This document shows positions 8,579-17,822 of a stretch of 64,000 bases of DNA, in pieces. Both the position numbers and the translations under genes were made by a program. Source of the stretch: CBDCKN01 sp965219035 (GTDB taxonomy: Bacteria; Gemmatimonadota; Gemmatimonadetes; Longimicrobiales; Gaopeijiaceae); the NCBI GenBank assembly GCA_965219035.1, contig CBDCMR010000001.1, positions 434,001-498,000 of the forward strand, given 5' to 3'. The notes beneath the pieces are model-generated. The model did not search any database and had not been told where the DNA came from. It was given only the letters and a program-made list of their open reading frames with translations. The first letter of the stretch is position 1; the number at the start of each line of letters is the position of its first letter.

Positions 8579-9119
8579 TCATCGAGAAGATGATCGCAGG
8601 CACCAGCGGTTCGCCCTCCGGCTGAATCGCCTCAATGCAGATGTTCGCCTCCGGATTGCTGACGGACATCATGACCTCGACCATGTCACCCGCCTCGAGT
8701 GGCACAATGCCCTGCGAGATGATGACGTCCTTGGCCATGCTCCCCTCGTCCTGGCAGAGCTGGACGTTGGAGTTGGCCACATCGGTCCCGTTGACGCGCA
8801 GCCAGAGATCGAAGCAGCCGTAAGGACCGCCGCCCTCACGACCGACCTGGGGCGCGGCCACGATGAGATACGCTCCGGCTTCGGACACCGTGATCTGGTT
8901 GGCCGCAATGGCGACTCCGCTGGCGGCGTCCGTGATGTCCATGGCGACCACCTCGGGCGCCGTCCCCGGGCACTGCGTCACCGACGAGGAAGCTTGCAGG
9001 TAGTGGTCGACGCTTGCCGGGCTCAGGTCTTCCATGCTCTGGTCCTGCGTGCCCTGCTCGCAGGCGGTCACGCTGAGGAATGCCAGAAGCGCGAAGGATG
9101 TGAAGATGGGCTTCCTCAT
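8568..9119 (-). CDS. exported lipoprotein, jelly-roll-like
   Basis: This 183-aa protein starts at the ATG at 9119. It has a lipoprotein signal (MRKPIFTSFALLAFLSVTAC), so the mature protein is probably anchored by its N-terminal Cys. The remainder is beta-rich (ITVSEAGAYLIVAAPQVG, LWLRVNGTDVANSNVQLC), suggesting a C1q/TNF-like sandwich, which is an inference only. Cysteines are spaced so that disulfides are plausible. It appears intact and has no operon partner. Confidence 0.6.
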   Translation of the reverse strand: MRKPIFTSFALLAFLSVTACEQGTQDQSMEDLSPASVDHYLQASSSVTQCPGTAPEVVAMDITDAASGVAIAANQITVSEAGAYLIVAAPQVGREGGGPYGCFDLWLRVNGTDVANSNVQLCQDEGSMAKDVIISQGIVPLEAGDMVEVMMSVSNPEANICIEAIQPEGEPLVPAIIFSMIKY

Positions 9120-9445
9120 GGTCTGTGGTCCCCCCTGGTGATGAGAACTGCTTGGCCCTATTCGGCAAGCGGAGCGCATACCACCGTCGGCTCCCCGGTC
9201 GACCCGGGTGGTCATGGTGGCGCTAGTTACCTCTATGCTAGGGAGCGACCGTGGAATCCGCAAACCGGGACGCCCCTGTTCGCATCTCGCGTACCACCGT
9301 TCGGTTTGCAGCGTGATTCTCTGCACAGGGTGGCGGGGAAGCGCGACAGGCACGGTGCGCCTTACCTGCCACAGTCAGGTGCTTGCCCACGCATGCGGCT
9401 CCAGCTTCAACCGCGATCCTCTCCAGAACGGGAGATCCTCTCACG
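9120..9445. other. non-coding stretch
   Basis: I see no credible gene here. It holds the upstream region of the lipoprotein gene and, at its right end, the start of the penicillin-acylase relic. Confidence 0.4.
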
Positions 9446-9712
9446 ATGCCGAACTGTCAGCACCCACGGGCCCTGCTCGCCCTGGGAGACCTGCTCGCGG
9501 CGCCCGCCCCCACCACCGCCCAGTCCCCGCCACCAGCCGATGCCGCCAGGGCTGACGTTGCGGCCCCCACTGCCAGGGCCGGGCTTGGCGGCTCTCACCG
9601 CCACCCCGTCCGGCCCCGCCGCCACCACCACCCTCACCCTCCCGGCATCCAGGCTCCCGTCGAGATCATCCGCGACCGGTAGGGGATCAACCACATCTAC
9701 GCGGAGAATCGA
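9446..9712 (+). pseudogene. relic: penicillin-acylase-like N-terminus
   Basis: The start MPNCQHPRALLALGDLLAAP is a decayed signal peptide. It leads to PGIQAPVEIIRDR, an in-frame TAG, and GINHIYAEN. The motif IRDRYG-NHIYAEN is typical of the first strand of penicillin acylase family N-terminal nucleophile hydrolases. The stop replaces a Tyr codon, and sequence identity ends at AEN near 9712. Confidence 0.5.
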
Positions 9713-9939
9713 GGGCTTCCCGACATGGCGTTTGAGACAGCTCCTTGGAGGCGGATCTTGGACGCGGATCGGCGAGGGTCGGTGCCGATCGGCAAGTGCA
9801 CATGAGACAAATGGGGTGCATGCACACCGAAAGGCTTGCTTCCATGTGCAGGCCACCGCGTCCGTATGTGGCTGGCGTCCTCGCGCTTCCGGCGCGGGCG
9901 CGGGGGGCGCGGTGCCGATCCGGGGCTCCCGACCAGGGG

Positions 9940-9999
9940 TCCCGTGCGGGAAGGACATCGAGCGCCGCTGAGCGCGGTGGCGGTGCGGCGGTCAGTCAT
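9940..9999 (-). pseudogene. relic: mobC start
   Basis: The reverse strand starts at 9999 with MTDRRTATALSGARC, like the start MTERRTVMVS of the decayed mobC at 51103. It then diverges into unrelated sequence. The conserved leader (9992-10106) sits immediately upstream. Confidence 0.35.
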
Positions 10000-10106
10000 G
10001 AGCGCACCGGCGACGGGGTTCGGGGGGGCGGGCGCCCCCCGGCCGGCCGCTGCCCCGGGAGCGGCGCGGGAAGCCGGGGTTCGAAGGGGGGCGCAGCATC
10101 CCCTTG
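9992..10106 (-). repeat. mobC leader repeat, copy A (oriT candidate)
   Basis: About 115 bp match 51096-51208 with high identity. They share TCATGAGCGCACCGGCGACG at the mobC start and AAGGGGGGCGCAGCATCCCC at the far end, with GC-rich dyads between. A conserved, structured region directly upstream of a MobC-type gene is where an origin of transfer is often found. That function is inference. Confidence 0.5.
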
Positions 10107-10222
10107 CCAGACCGCAATGTTCAACATTGCGATGGAGTGGACGCCCCCCACACCGGGCGCCATCGTGCGCCGGGTGAGGAGAACGCACACGGGGTGCGTT
10201 CGGGACACGAGAGGGGGGATCC

Positions 10223-10619
10223 ATGGACAAGGTGGTCAGCATCATCGGTATAGACATCTCGAAGAGGTACTTCCAGCTGCACGGAGCCACTGCGGACGGT
10301 GAGCCTGTGCTGCGCAGGAAGCTCACGCGCTCGAAGCTGCTCGAATTCCTCGCCGGGCAGCCGGTCTGCCAGGTCGTGATGGAAGTGTGCGCGAGCGCCC
10401 ACCATTGGGGGCGGATGATCCGGGAGCTCGGCCACGAGGTCCGCCTGATTCCCCCGGTGTACGTGAAGCCTTATGTGAAGAGGCAGAAGAACGATGCCAA
10501 CGACGCCGGGGCGATCGTCGAGGCGGCCCAGCGGCCGACGATGCGGTTCGTGGCCGTGAAGACCGAGGAGGAGCAGGCACGCTCGGTGGTGTTCCGGGCC
10601 CGGGAGCTGCTGGTGCTGA
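10223..10619 (+). pseudogene. IS110-family transposase, 5' part (split by IS481)
   Basis: The frame starts at an ATG after GAGAGGGGGGAT and encodes the RuvC-like DEDD domain start (SIIGIDISKRYFQLHG) up to ARELLVL, about residue 132. There it enters the inserted IS481 copy. The 3' part resumes at 11941. IS110 enzymes are site-specific DEDD transposases, and this one is inactivated by the insertion. Confidence 0.85.
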
Positions 10620-11942
10620 GCGGTAAAGGACCTGGGTAACAGTTAAGTCAAGAGACCTGAGTAACAGTTCTCCGTCCTTTGCAAGTGCCTCCAGTTCGTC
10701 TCTTCCCTCGTCCGAGGGAGTCGAAGATGAGGCGTTTGGGTTCAACAAAGCGTCCTAGCCAGATGGGTCCGAAGTAGACCTCAAAGAGACCGTGGTCAAT
10801 CTCTTCCAGTCCGACTTCATGCCCAGCGAAGAGTCGGCCGACGGGCACACGGTCCCCGTACCAGCGGATGCCACCGTTCGTGCTGACGAGCCGGGTCTCG
10901 AAGTGGCCCGGATACGTGACCGGGTCGAGTTGCTTCGGGAAGGGTCGAGGTGAGGGTCGGTAGAGATTGGAGGGCACGGCACCGTCCAACGCCTCGTGAG
11001 GCCGGACTTCGTTGTAGAGCTTCCTGAATCTTCGAAACGCTTGCTGCTGGGTCCGCATGTTGGAGCTCGGAGGTCGGGTGGTACGCCTCTTTAGCACCAG
11101 GTGCATGTTCTCGTGCTTGCCGTTCTGCTGAGGGCAGCCAGGCTCGATGAGCTCAGGCAGAATGCCCACCTGAATGAACCACACGGACAGCCGAGAGAGA
11201 CGGCCTAGTGCGTTCGAAGCGAAGGGAGTGCCGTTGTCCGTACGGATCCGTTCGGGTAGACCGTGTTGGCGAAATAGCCGCGTGAACACTGGGATCACGC
11301 CGTCGATTGTCACGTCCGGACGACCCCAACACTCCAGTACGAACCTCGAATGCATGTCCTGCACAGTAAGCGGGTAGCACAGCTCACCGTCACCCATCGG
11401 GAACTCGCCCTTGAAGTCGGCCGTCCACGTCCCGTTCGGTTCAGATGCGTTGGTATCGGGTCGACCCGGGTGCCAGCGGCGCACCCTTCGCCGACGCCTC
11501 GGCACCAGGTCGTGACGCACCAGGATGTTGTGCATCGTCTGTCGTGAGGGCAGTGCTAGCTCCGGCCGATGCGTCTGCAGGTACCACTGGATCTTCTTCG
11601 GCCCGAAGTCGTCATACTTGCGTCTAACCTCGAGGATCGTCTCGACCACCTCACTAGGCGTAGCCCATGGGCAATGCCCGGGTCGACTCGCTCGATTCTC
11701 CAGACCTGCTGGCCCGGCTCGCCGCCATCGATCCATCCACTTGTAGCCCGTCTTGCGACTAATCCCGTATCGATCGCACACCGCAGCAAAGCTCCGAAGA
11801 CTGCGATGGGCTTCTTCGATAAACCGCGTTCTCTCTTCCATGACATGAGTCTCCTCGAACGGCATCGGCCTCCTCCTTTCAGAGGTGCCGACTGTAACCC
11901 ATGTCCCTTTACTTAAGTGTGTACCATGTCTCTTTACCGGAC
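10617..11942 (-). mobile_element. IS481-family insertion sequence, copy 2
   Basis: This is a reverse-oriented near-identical copy of 2544-3869, with ends TGAGCGGTAAAGG and CTCTTTACCGGAC. It interrupts the IS110 transposase between codons for Leu and His. Only CTG or CCTG appears on both sides, so any target duplication is very short. Confidence 0.85.
10648..11865 (-). CDS. IS481-family transposase
   Basis: This 405-aa DDE transposase is almost identical to the copy at 2621-3838, with the same GGAGGAGG ribosome site and ATG start. The three acidic blocks (TWTADFKGEF, IRTDNGTPF, QNGKHENMH) are intact. Because both genes are full length, either could drive movement of both copies. Confidence 0.9.
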   Translation of the reverse strand: MPFEETHVMEERTRFIEEAHRSLRSFAAVCDRYGISRKTGYKWMDRWRRAGPAGLENRASRPGHCPWATPSEVVETILEVRRKYDDFGPKKIQWYLQTHRPELALPSRQTMHNILVRHDLVPRRRRRVRRWHPGRPDTNASEPNGTWTADFKGEFPMGDGELCYPLTVQDMHSRFVLECWGRPDVTIDGVIPVFTRLFRQHGLPERIRTDNGTPFASNALGRLSRLSVWFIQVGILPELIEPGCPQQNGKHENMHLVLKRRTTRPPSSNMRTQQQAFRRFRKLYNEVRPHEALDGAVPSNLYRPSPRPFPKQLDPVTYPGHFETRLVSTNGGIRWYGDRVPVGRLFAGHEVGLEEIDHGLFEVYFGPIWLGRFVEPKRLIFDSLGRGKRRTGGTCKGRRTVTQVS

Positions 11943-12599
11943 CTGCACCAGCGGACGCAGACGATCAATGCGCTGCGGGGTCACCTCGCGGAGTTCGGAC
12001 TCGTCGTTCCGCTCGGGATCCACAACGTCGGGAGGCTGGAAGAGGCGTACGCGGAGTGTGAGGAGTTCTTCCCGGTGCTGGTACCCCCCGCGATACGCCT
12101 CCTCATCGAGCGGATCCACGACCTGGATGCGGAGATCGATGAGATGGACCGGGAGATCCGTCGGATCGTGAGGGAAGACGAGGCGCTCCGGCGCCTGATG
12201 ACGATCCCGAGGGTGGGAGAGCTCACGGCGATGGCGGTCCACACCTTTGCGCCACCGATGGAGAGCTTCCGCACGGGGCGCGACTTCGGGGCATGGGTAG
12301 GGCTCACGCCGCGTGAATCCTCGACGGGTGGCCGCCAGCGGCTGGGGCGGATCACGAAGATGGGTCAGCGCGACATCAGGAGGCTCCTGTACCTGGGGGC
12401 GACGTCGGTCATCTCGAGTGCCATCCGGCGGGGGGAGGTCACCGATCCCTGGCTTCGGCGGATGCTGGACGAGAAGCCGAGGAAGGTGGTTGCGGTGGCT
12501 CTGGCCAACAGGATGGCGCGCATCATCTGGGCCGTGACGGTGAAGGCGGAGAACTACAGGGCACGGGGAGTGACGAAGGCCGTTTCTGCCGCAGCGTAG
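11941..12599 (+). pseudogene. IS110-family transposase, 3' part
   Basis: The frame resumes as LHQRTQTINALRGHLAEFGL after the IS481 end. It carries the C-terminal transposase_20 domain: IPRVGELTAMAV, then FGAWVGLTPRESSTGGRQRL and KMGQRDIRRLLYLGA. It ends at a stop at 12597-12599. Joined to 10223-10619 it would form a normal IS110-family protein of about 350 residues. The short ORF beginning in the IS481 end (11901) is a hybrid start with no meaning. Confidence 0.8.
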
Positions 12600-13186
12600 G
12601 GTTGCGAGTCAGTTCAGTGGAGCGAAGAAGCGTCGGCGAAACGCGGAGAAGAGAGAAAGAAAATCGTTGGGCTGGCGCCTGCTCGAATGGGTATGGGCCA
12701 CGGAGGTTCCAACTGGAGAGGGCAGGCAGGACGGCGGACAAGGTAGGGGCAAACGGTCGGCAAGACGGGGTCGGAAAAACCAGTAGCCTACGATGGGCCA
12801 CCGAGCCCGCCATTGCGATTTGGATCCGATCTCACGAACACCATACGGGCCCGCGGCCAGAAATGTGCCGCACCAAGAGGCCGCACATACGACCGTACCT
12901 GACCTGACTGCCACCGACTTCGGTACGACGTCAGGCTTGCCAACCAGGGGGGCGTCCACATACGTGGGCTGGCTCACGTGTACTATAGCGTGAGCCAGTC
13001 GGACTCCCCCGCCACCGTTCCGGAACGCGCTCGGCTCCCGCATCGCAAGTTGACGCTTGACAGGCGACAGGCCTAGAGTACGGCAATCACCTGACAGCTG
13101 CCCTCGAAAAGGGGGACGGTGGCCACCCGGCCTCCGCGGAGGCATCGAGGGCGATCCTTGCACCAGGCCGAAGATGAGTCGACAGA
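12600..13186. other. non-coding stretch after IS110
   Basis: I see no gene with protein-like composition here. It presumably holds the right end of the IS110 element, whose family lacks obvious inverted repeats, and the leader of the small gene at 13187. Confidence 0.4.
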
Positions 13187-13501
13187 TTGCTCACTGAGCT
13201 GACATTCGAGCAAATCATTACTGCTGTCCGTTCCAAACTAAAGGATGATGAGGCACGGATCTCAGAGGCCCCTGGACAGTTTCGCGAAGCATGGTGGCCC
13301 GGAACGACTGGTTTCGAACAAGAACTACTGTCTGACCACGGGGTGCCCGCACCTTTCCCCGAGATCGAGAGAGCCTTTCATGATGAGATCGCTTCTATTC
13401 GCAACTCACTAAAGCACGCAGGTCATAAACCAACGCTTGCGGAGTCGCAGCAGGGATCGACAGACGCCGGACGGAGTTTGATGACGTCCCTCAACCTCTA
13501 A
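13187..13501 (+). CDS. hypothetical protein
   Basis: This is a 104-aa acidic frame with a TTG start (MLTELTFEQIITAVRSKLKD) and helical character (FPEIERAFHDEIASIRNSLK). I do not recognise a family. It lies 24 bp before another small gene on the same strand, so the two may form a pair. The start is uncertain because no good ATG or ribosome site is visible. Confidence 0.35.
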   Translation: MLTELTFEQIITAVRSKLKDDEARISEAPGQFREAWWPGTTGFEQELLSDHGVPAPFPEIERAFHDEIASIRNSLKHAGHKPTLAESQQGSTDAGRSLMTSLNL

Positions 13502-13525
13502 GCAGATGCGCTCAGAATCTGGGAA

Positions 13526-13774
13526 ATGATCGCGATTCCAGTGAGGCGACGGGGGGAGCAAGTCTTCCGCATACTTGCGCCACGCGATGTAATGGGGTCA
13601 CCCATCGTCCAAACCCTACACGTTGACCACTACATTCGGGGCGTAAGCATCAAGACCGCCGAGGACGCTGCATACATTGGCGGCCTTACGAAGAAGGTCA
13701 GTCGCTGGCGCTTGACCTCGCTTGTCTTGGGGGTAATCACCGCTCTAATCTTCACTTGGCGGTTTGTGGCCTAA
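13526..13774 (+). CDS. small single-pass membrane protein, hypothetical
   Basis: This 82-aa protein starts at ATG. A soluble N-terminal part (VFRILAPRDVMGSPIVQTLH) is followed by a C-terminal membrane helix (LTSLVLGVITALIFTWRFVA) that runs to the last residue. It follows the 13187 gene closely. No family is recognised. Confidence 0.4.
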   Translation: MIAIPVRRRGEQVFRILAPRDVMGSPIVQTLHVDHYIRGVSIKTAEDAAYIGGLTKKVSRWRLTSLVLGVITALIFTWRFVA

Positions 13775-13814
13775 CAAGCCGCTCCTCTCGTCTGGACCTG
13801 GACCTGCCCCGCTT

Positions 13815-14036
13815 TCACGGAGGGGCCGCTGGAGGGCGTTCAATCACGACGAATTGTCCAAGCGCGACAAGCTGAACCTGGACCTCCTGTGGCGGGGACA
13901 GCGCTCTGGAGGACAGCGAGAACTTGCCCGATCCCGCGGCGCTGGCCGCGGAGATCGTCGAGGACCTGCGCGCGGCGCTCGAAGCGTTCAGAGCGATTGC
14001 CCGGGAGCTCGAACCGGCGGGAGACGGTGCGGCATG
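13815..14036 (+). pseudogene. relic: type I methyltransferase HsdM C-terminus
   Basis: The frame GRWRAFNHDELSKRDKLNLD ends LLW. The next frame continues GDSALEDSENLPDPAALAAE, IVEDLRAALEAFRAIAREL and a stop. This is the helical tail typical of HsdM subunits (DK-NLDL, then LEDSENLPDP). A one-base shift near 13890 and loss of the catalytic part make it a relic. An HsdR fragment lies at 28740. Confidence 0.6.
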
Positions 14037-14212
14037 AGGCGAGACGCCGCGGGACAAACGCACCGAATCGGGGGAGCGCGGACGGCCCATGGATTCTGCT
14101 ACCCCGTGCGCAAAGGGTGATCGCAGGGGTGATCACAACCGACCGACAATCTACATAAACAGATGTCCTAAATGGGTTTAGAGCCTATACAGTAGCCGAG
14201 CGCCCCACCGTC

Positions 14213-14527
14213 ATGGTCGCCGCCCGCGTCACGCCGGCGGAGCATGCCGCCTGGCAAGACAAGGCGGAGGCAGGCCTGTCACCGTCCGCGCTGCTGCGGC
14301 AGGCGATGGCGCGGACGCGAACGTGGACCGCGCCGGCACTGGCCATCGAGCGCGAGCGCAGCCGTCAGATCGCGCGCATCGGCAACAACCTGAACCAGCT
14401 CGCGCGCTGGGCAAACACGACCGAGTCGCCCGTCGTCGACGAGGCCTCCAACCAAGCCGGTTTCCACCCTACCTGTACCCCTCGGAAACCCGAGATCGTC
14501 GATCCTGGGCGATCCTACGGCCCGTAG
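14213..14527 (+). CDS. mobC: MobC-like relaxosome protein, C-terminus altered
   Basis: The start MVAARVTPAEHAAWQDKAEA is the ribbon-helix-helix region of MobC-type mobilization proteins. It is followed by LSPSALLRQAMARTRTWT and the diagnostic RQIARIGNNLNQLARWANT. These proteins bind oriT and help the relaxase. After WANTTESP the sequence no longer follows the family (a helix of 30-40 residues is missing), so the last 30 residues are probably out-of-register. No relaxase gene is present in the window. Confidence 0.65.
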   Translation: MVAARVTPAEHAAWQDKAEAGLSPSALLRQAMARTRTWTAPALAIERERSRQIARIGNNLNQLARWANTTESPVVDEASNQAGFHPTCTPRKPEIVDPGRSYGP

Positions 14528-14717
14528 GTTCCCCGAAAACCGCTCCTGAGCGTCCTAGCGGCCTTCTGGCTGTCCTGGCCGCCGGTTCCGGAGTCCCGCC
14601 AAGTCAGGTACGCCGCCCAGGCCGCCGTTACCGCGTGCGGGCAGCGCTCCATGGGCGCAGCGGAAGCCAAAGGGCGGCCAAGATTCAGGATCGTATGACA
14701 TGGCGGACGCCGCACAG

Positions 14718-14903
14718 CCGGATCATCCTCGCCAGGTGGCGGAGGCAGCGCTGGCACACAAGGTCCGCAACCAGATCGAGGTGGCTTACCGGCGCACGGA
14801 CCTGTTCGAGCGCCGGCGCCGGCTCATGGGTGACTGGGCAGCCTACTTAGCTGGCGAGCTCGGCGGCCCGGGGATCGTCAATGCGCACGTTCGTCGAACC
14901 TGA
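14718..14903 (+). pseudogene. relic: integrase C-terminus
   Basis: The frame DHPRQVAEAALAHKVRNQIE, then YRRTDLFERRRRLMGDWAAY and LAGELG matches the last helix region of P4-type tyrosine integrases. The catalytic Tyr lies in the YRRTDLF block. The upstream catalytic domain is not readable in any frame, so only the tail remains. Confidence 0.6.
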
Positions 14904-15300
14904 GCCGACGATGGCGATTAAGACAGCAGCGCCGACACTCGACGCTCGGCTCGGCTGGCAGCCGAGTTAAACCGTCCACGAAACTGGATCAAGCCCAGAA
15001 GGTGCTGCGCGCCTCCGCCGATTGCGCCACGGCCCTCTTGGACTTGCCACTTGCGCCAGCTCCAATCGACTATCAGCCTCCGATGGACTTCAAGCGAAGC
15101 CATGACGAGGCAGAATGAGGCCGCCTTCTACTCCACCGCTTCACATCCACGGCGGAAGCTTTGGCTCCCCGTTGCTACGGGAGGAGCCAAGACCAGCTCG
15201 GCCTTGCCAGCGCAGCCGCCGTGGTGGGGATGAGCCATGTGCTCGTCCCCATGAATCTGCCACGCGGAGGCGGGCCATTTCCTGGGCGAGGCGGTTGGCG
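14904..15300. other. non-coding stretch before IS256 A
   Basis: I see no supported gene. It may contain the left end and the lost N-terminal codons of the IS256-type element that follows. Confidence 0.35.
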
Positions 15301-16330
15301 ATGAGCTCGGGCACGATCACACTCCGACGCCCTCGGGTTCGGGGCGTCGAGGAGCGGTTCGAGAGTCGGGTGCTGCCGTTGTTCGCACGACGGACGAAGG
15401 AGCTGGGCGCTCTGCTTCCGGAGCTGTATCTGCACGGACTGGCAGAGGGAGACTTCGAGCTGGCGATGCGGGGACTGCTAGGCGAGGGGGCACCGCTGTC
15501 GAAGTCTTCGATTCGGAGACTTGGGGCGGGATGGACGGCGGAGTTCGAGGAATGGAGCCAGCGTCGCCTGGAGGGCCGTGAGGTCGTCTACGTATGGGCG
15601 GACGGGATCTACATGAAGGCAGGGCTCGAGCGGGACAAGGCGGCGCTGCTGGTGGTGCTGGGCGCGATGCGATACGGGACGAAGGAGGTGTTGGCCCTGA
15701 GATCGGGCTACCGAGAGTCGGTCGAGTCCTGGTCCGAGGTGTTGCGGGATCTGAAGGCACGCGGCATCGAGGCGCCCCGGCTTCTGATGGCGGACGGTAA
15801 CGCGGCGATCTGGGGCGCAGTACGGCAGGTATGGCCTGAGGCGGGCGAGCAACGGTGCTGGAACCACAAGATGAGGAACGTGCTGGACCGGCTGCCGCAG
15901 CGGGAGCAGAGCGAGGCGAAGGATCTTCTCAGGGCCGTGGTCTACGCACCGAGCCGGGCCGAGGCTGTGAAGGCCCGCGAAGTGTTCGCCAGGCGCTACA
16001 GGCCGTGGTATCCGAAGGCGGTGGACGTACTCGAGGACGACTGGGAGCGGATGGTGGCGTTCTACGACTTCCCCGAGGATCACCTCGAAGCATCTACGCA
16101 CGACGAACGTGGTCGAGAGCCCGTTCGCTGCGCTACGGCTCAGGACAACGGCGGCGAAGCGATTCAAGCGGGTCGAGAGCGCTACGGCGCTGATCTGGAA
16201 GTTGCTCTTGGTGGCCGAGAAGCGGTTCCGAAGGCTCGACGCTCCTCACCTCCTCAAGGACGTGTTTGAAGGAAGAAAGTTCGAAGACGGAAAGCCCGTC
16301 TCAACCCAACAGCGGAAGAATGCCGCCTGA
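15301..16330 (+). pseudogene. IS256 (Mutator) family transposase A, frameshifted
   Basis: From the ATG at 15301 the frame gives RVLPLFARRTKELGALLPEL, then the catalytic blocks VVYVWADGIYMKAG and LLMADGNAAIWGA and the CWNHK motif. A one-base shift near 16090 moves the ending to another frame: LRTTNVVESPFAALRLRTTA to a stop at 16328-16330. The N-terminal DNA-binding part (about 80 residues in the family) is missing or replaced. It lies immediately before the left 75-bp inverted repeat. Confidence 0.8.
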
Positions 16331-16362
16331 TACGTTTGTTTACACACCTATTGACCCAACCT

Positions 16363-16437
16363 CTCCCCCACCTCAGTGAGGGTACAGAATCTTACCACGA
16401 CTTAGACCGTATGTCAGATTAAATTGTAGCTAGTCCA
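16363..16437 (+). repeat. 75-bp perfect inverted repeat, left arm
   Basis: Bases 16363-16437 are the exact reverse complement of 19504-19578. They begin CTCCCCCACCTCAGTGAGG and end TTGTAGCTAGTCCA. The arms enclose the two NHL lipoprotein genes and the cytochrome-like gene. The repeat does not belong to the IS256 transposase on the left, nor to the IS3 element on the right, whose own end lies 14 bp further out. Confidence 0.95.
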
Positions 16438-16477
16438 ATTTTATGACTCTACAGACAGCACTCCTCACGGATTCTGC

Positions 16478-16597
16478 TTGCGCCTGCTGGCCCGCTATCG
16501 GATGTTGACCTCGGTCTGATCCCGGAGTGCGCCCGTGTCCGATCCCGTCACTCGCCTGAACGCCGCCTTGGAAGGCCGCTACGCCATCGAGCGTGAG
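16478..16597 (+). promoter_or_regulatory. serine/threonine-kinase gene leader and first 21 codons
   Basis: A leader (TTGACCTCGGTCTGATCC then GGAG and a GTG start) is followed by codons for MSDPVTRLNAALEGRYAIER. This is the usual beginning of Gemmatimonadota-type PknB-like kinases, which would continue into a glycine-rich loop. Here it runs in frame into an NHL-repeat lipoprotein instead. The same leader recurs at 57402-57522 before another lipoprotein. A TTGACC -35-like box is visible. Confidence 0.65.
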
Positions 16598-17803
16598 CTT
16601 TGGTTTCCAAGCAGTGCGATGTCTTGTTTTCTCGTGGGCTTGATGGCCGTGTTCACGGGTGGTTGCGGAGACGGTGGGACGCCAAGTGATGTAGACGACG
16701 ATGTAGACGATGGACAAGCATTGCTTTGTTCGGAGACCCCTGGCAGTATTTGTACCTGGGCAGGTACTGGGGAGGCCGGCTGGGACGGTGATAGTCAGCC
16801 GCTGCTCGAATCCAAGTTCTACTGGCCTGTCGATCTGACGATAACGCCCTCGGGGGAATTCTACATCCTCGACTGGAACAATCATCGGGTGCGTCATGTG
16901 ACGGCGGAGTTGACACTGGAAACTGTCATCGGCACTGACTTTGTAGGTGATGGGCCATTTGACCAGTCAGATCTGACGCCACCGGGTGCCCCAGGGAATA
17001 CGGTCAATCTCAATCACCCAACCCATCTCATTGCATTACCAGATGGTACGTTGGTTCTGACGGCTTGGCACAACCATAAACTGCGCGTTTATGATCCTAT
17101 CACTGGCCTTGTGTTTGTGATGTGTGGGGCAGGTGCTGGTTTTGCCGGTGATGGGGGACCGGCTGTGGACGCCTTGCTCAACCAAGCTTCCCAAACCGTG
17201 CTTGGTCCTGACGGTGGCCTCTACATTCTCGACCAGCGTAATCAGCGCGTTCGTAGAATCGCCCCTGACGGAACCATAAGCACCGTGGTCGGCACCGGCG
17301 ATGCTGGTTTTGCTGGCGATGGCGGTTCTCCCCTGAATGCTCAGATCCGAATGCCAAGCGGCAGCAATCCACCCCCGGGTGGCGCTCTTGCGTTCGATAA
17401 CGAGGGTCGTCTTTACATCTCCGATGCGCTCAATCATCGGATTCGCCGCGTGGATTTCCAGCTGGACTTGATCGAAACGATCGCTGGCAATGGCCAGGCT
17501 GGTTTTAGTGGCGACGGCGGACAGGCGACGGAAGCATCGTTCAACAATCCACGTGATATCGTTTTCGGACCTGACAACCGTCTCTACGTCGCCGACGAGT
17601 TCAACCATCGTGTACGCGCTATCGACTTGACTACGGGGACTATCACTACGGTGGCTGGAAACGGCACTACTGAATTCACTGGAGACGGCGGGCCGGCAAC
17701 CGCGTCATCGCTGAATCGCCCTGCTGGACTCGAGTTCGACGCCGAAGGCCATCTCTACGTTGCCGACACCTACAATCACCGGATTCGCCGTGTAAACCTG
17801 TAA
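16535..17803 (+). CDS. NHL-repeat lipoprotein 1 (with kinase-derived N-terminus)
   Basis: The frame starts at the kinase GTG. The lipoprotein proper begins at the internal ATG 16619 with MSCFLVGLMAVFTGGC. I keep the upstream start because no ribosome site precedes 16619. Five to six NHL blades follow, each with the YILDWNNHRVRH-type motif and a G-G-GFAGDGG linker, forming a beta-propeller at the cell surface, probably for protein or polysaccharide contacts. NHL lipoprotein 2 follows 19 bp downstream, so they are co-transcribed. The odd feature is the first 21 codons, which belong to a kinase. Confidence 0.75.
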   Translation: MSDPVTRLNAALEGRYAIERELWFPSSAMSCFLVGLMAVFTGGCGDGGTPSDVDDDVDDGQALLCSETPGSICTWAGTGEAGWDGDSQPLLESKFYWPVDLTITPSGEFYILDWNNHRVRHVTAELTLETVIGTDFVGDGPFDQSDLTPPGAPGNTVNLNHPTHLIALPDGTLVLTAWHNHKLRVYDPITGLVFVMCGAGAGFAGDGGPAVDALLNQASQTVLGPDGGLYILDQRNQRVRRIAPDGTISTVVGTGDAGFAGDGGSPLNAQIRMPSGSNPPPGGALAFDNEGRLYISDALNHRIRRVDFQLDLIETIAGNGQAGFSGDGGQATEASFNNPRDIVFGPDNRLYVADEFNHRVRAIDLTTGTITTVAGNGTTEFTGDGGPATASSLNRPAGLEFDAEGHLYVADTYNHRIRRVNL

Positions 17804-17822
17804 GTAGTGAATAAGAGCTATT

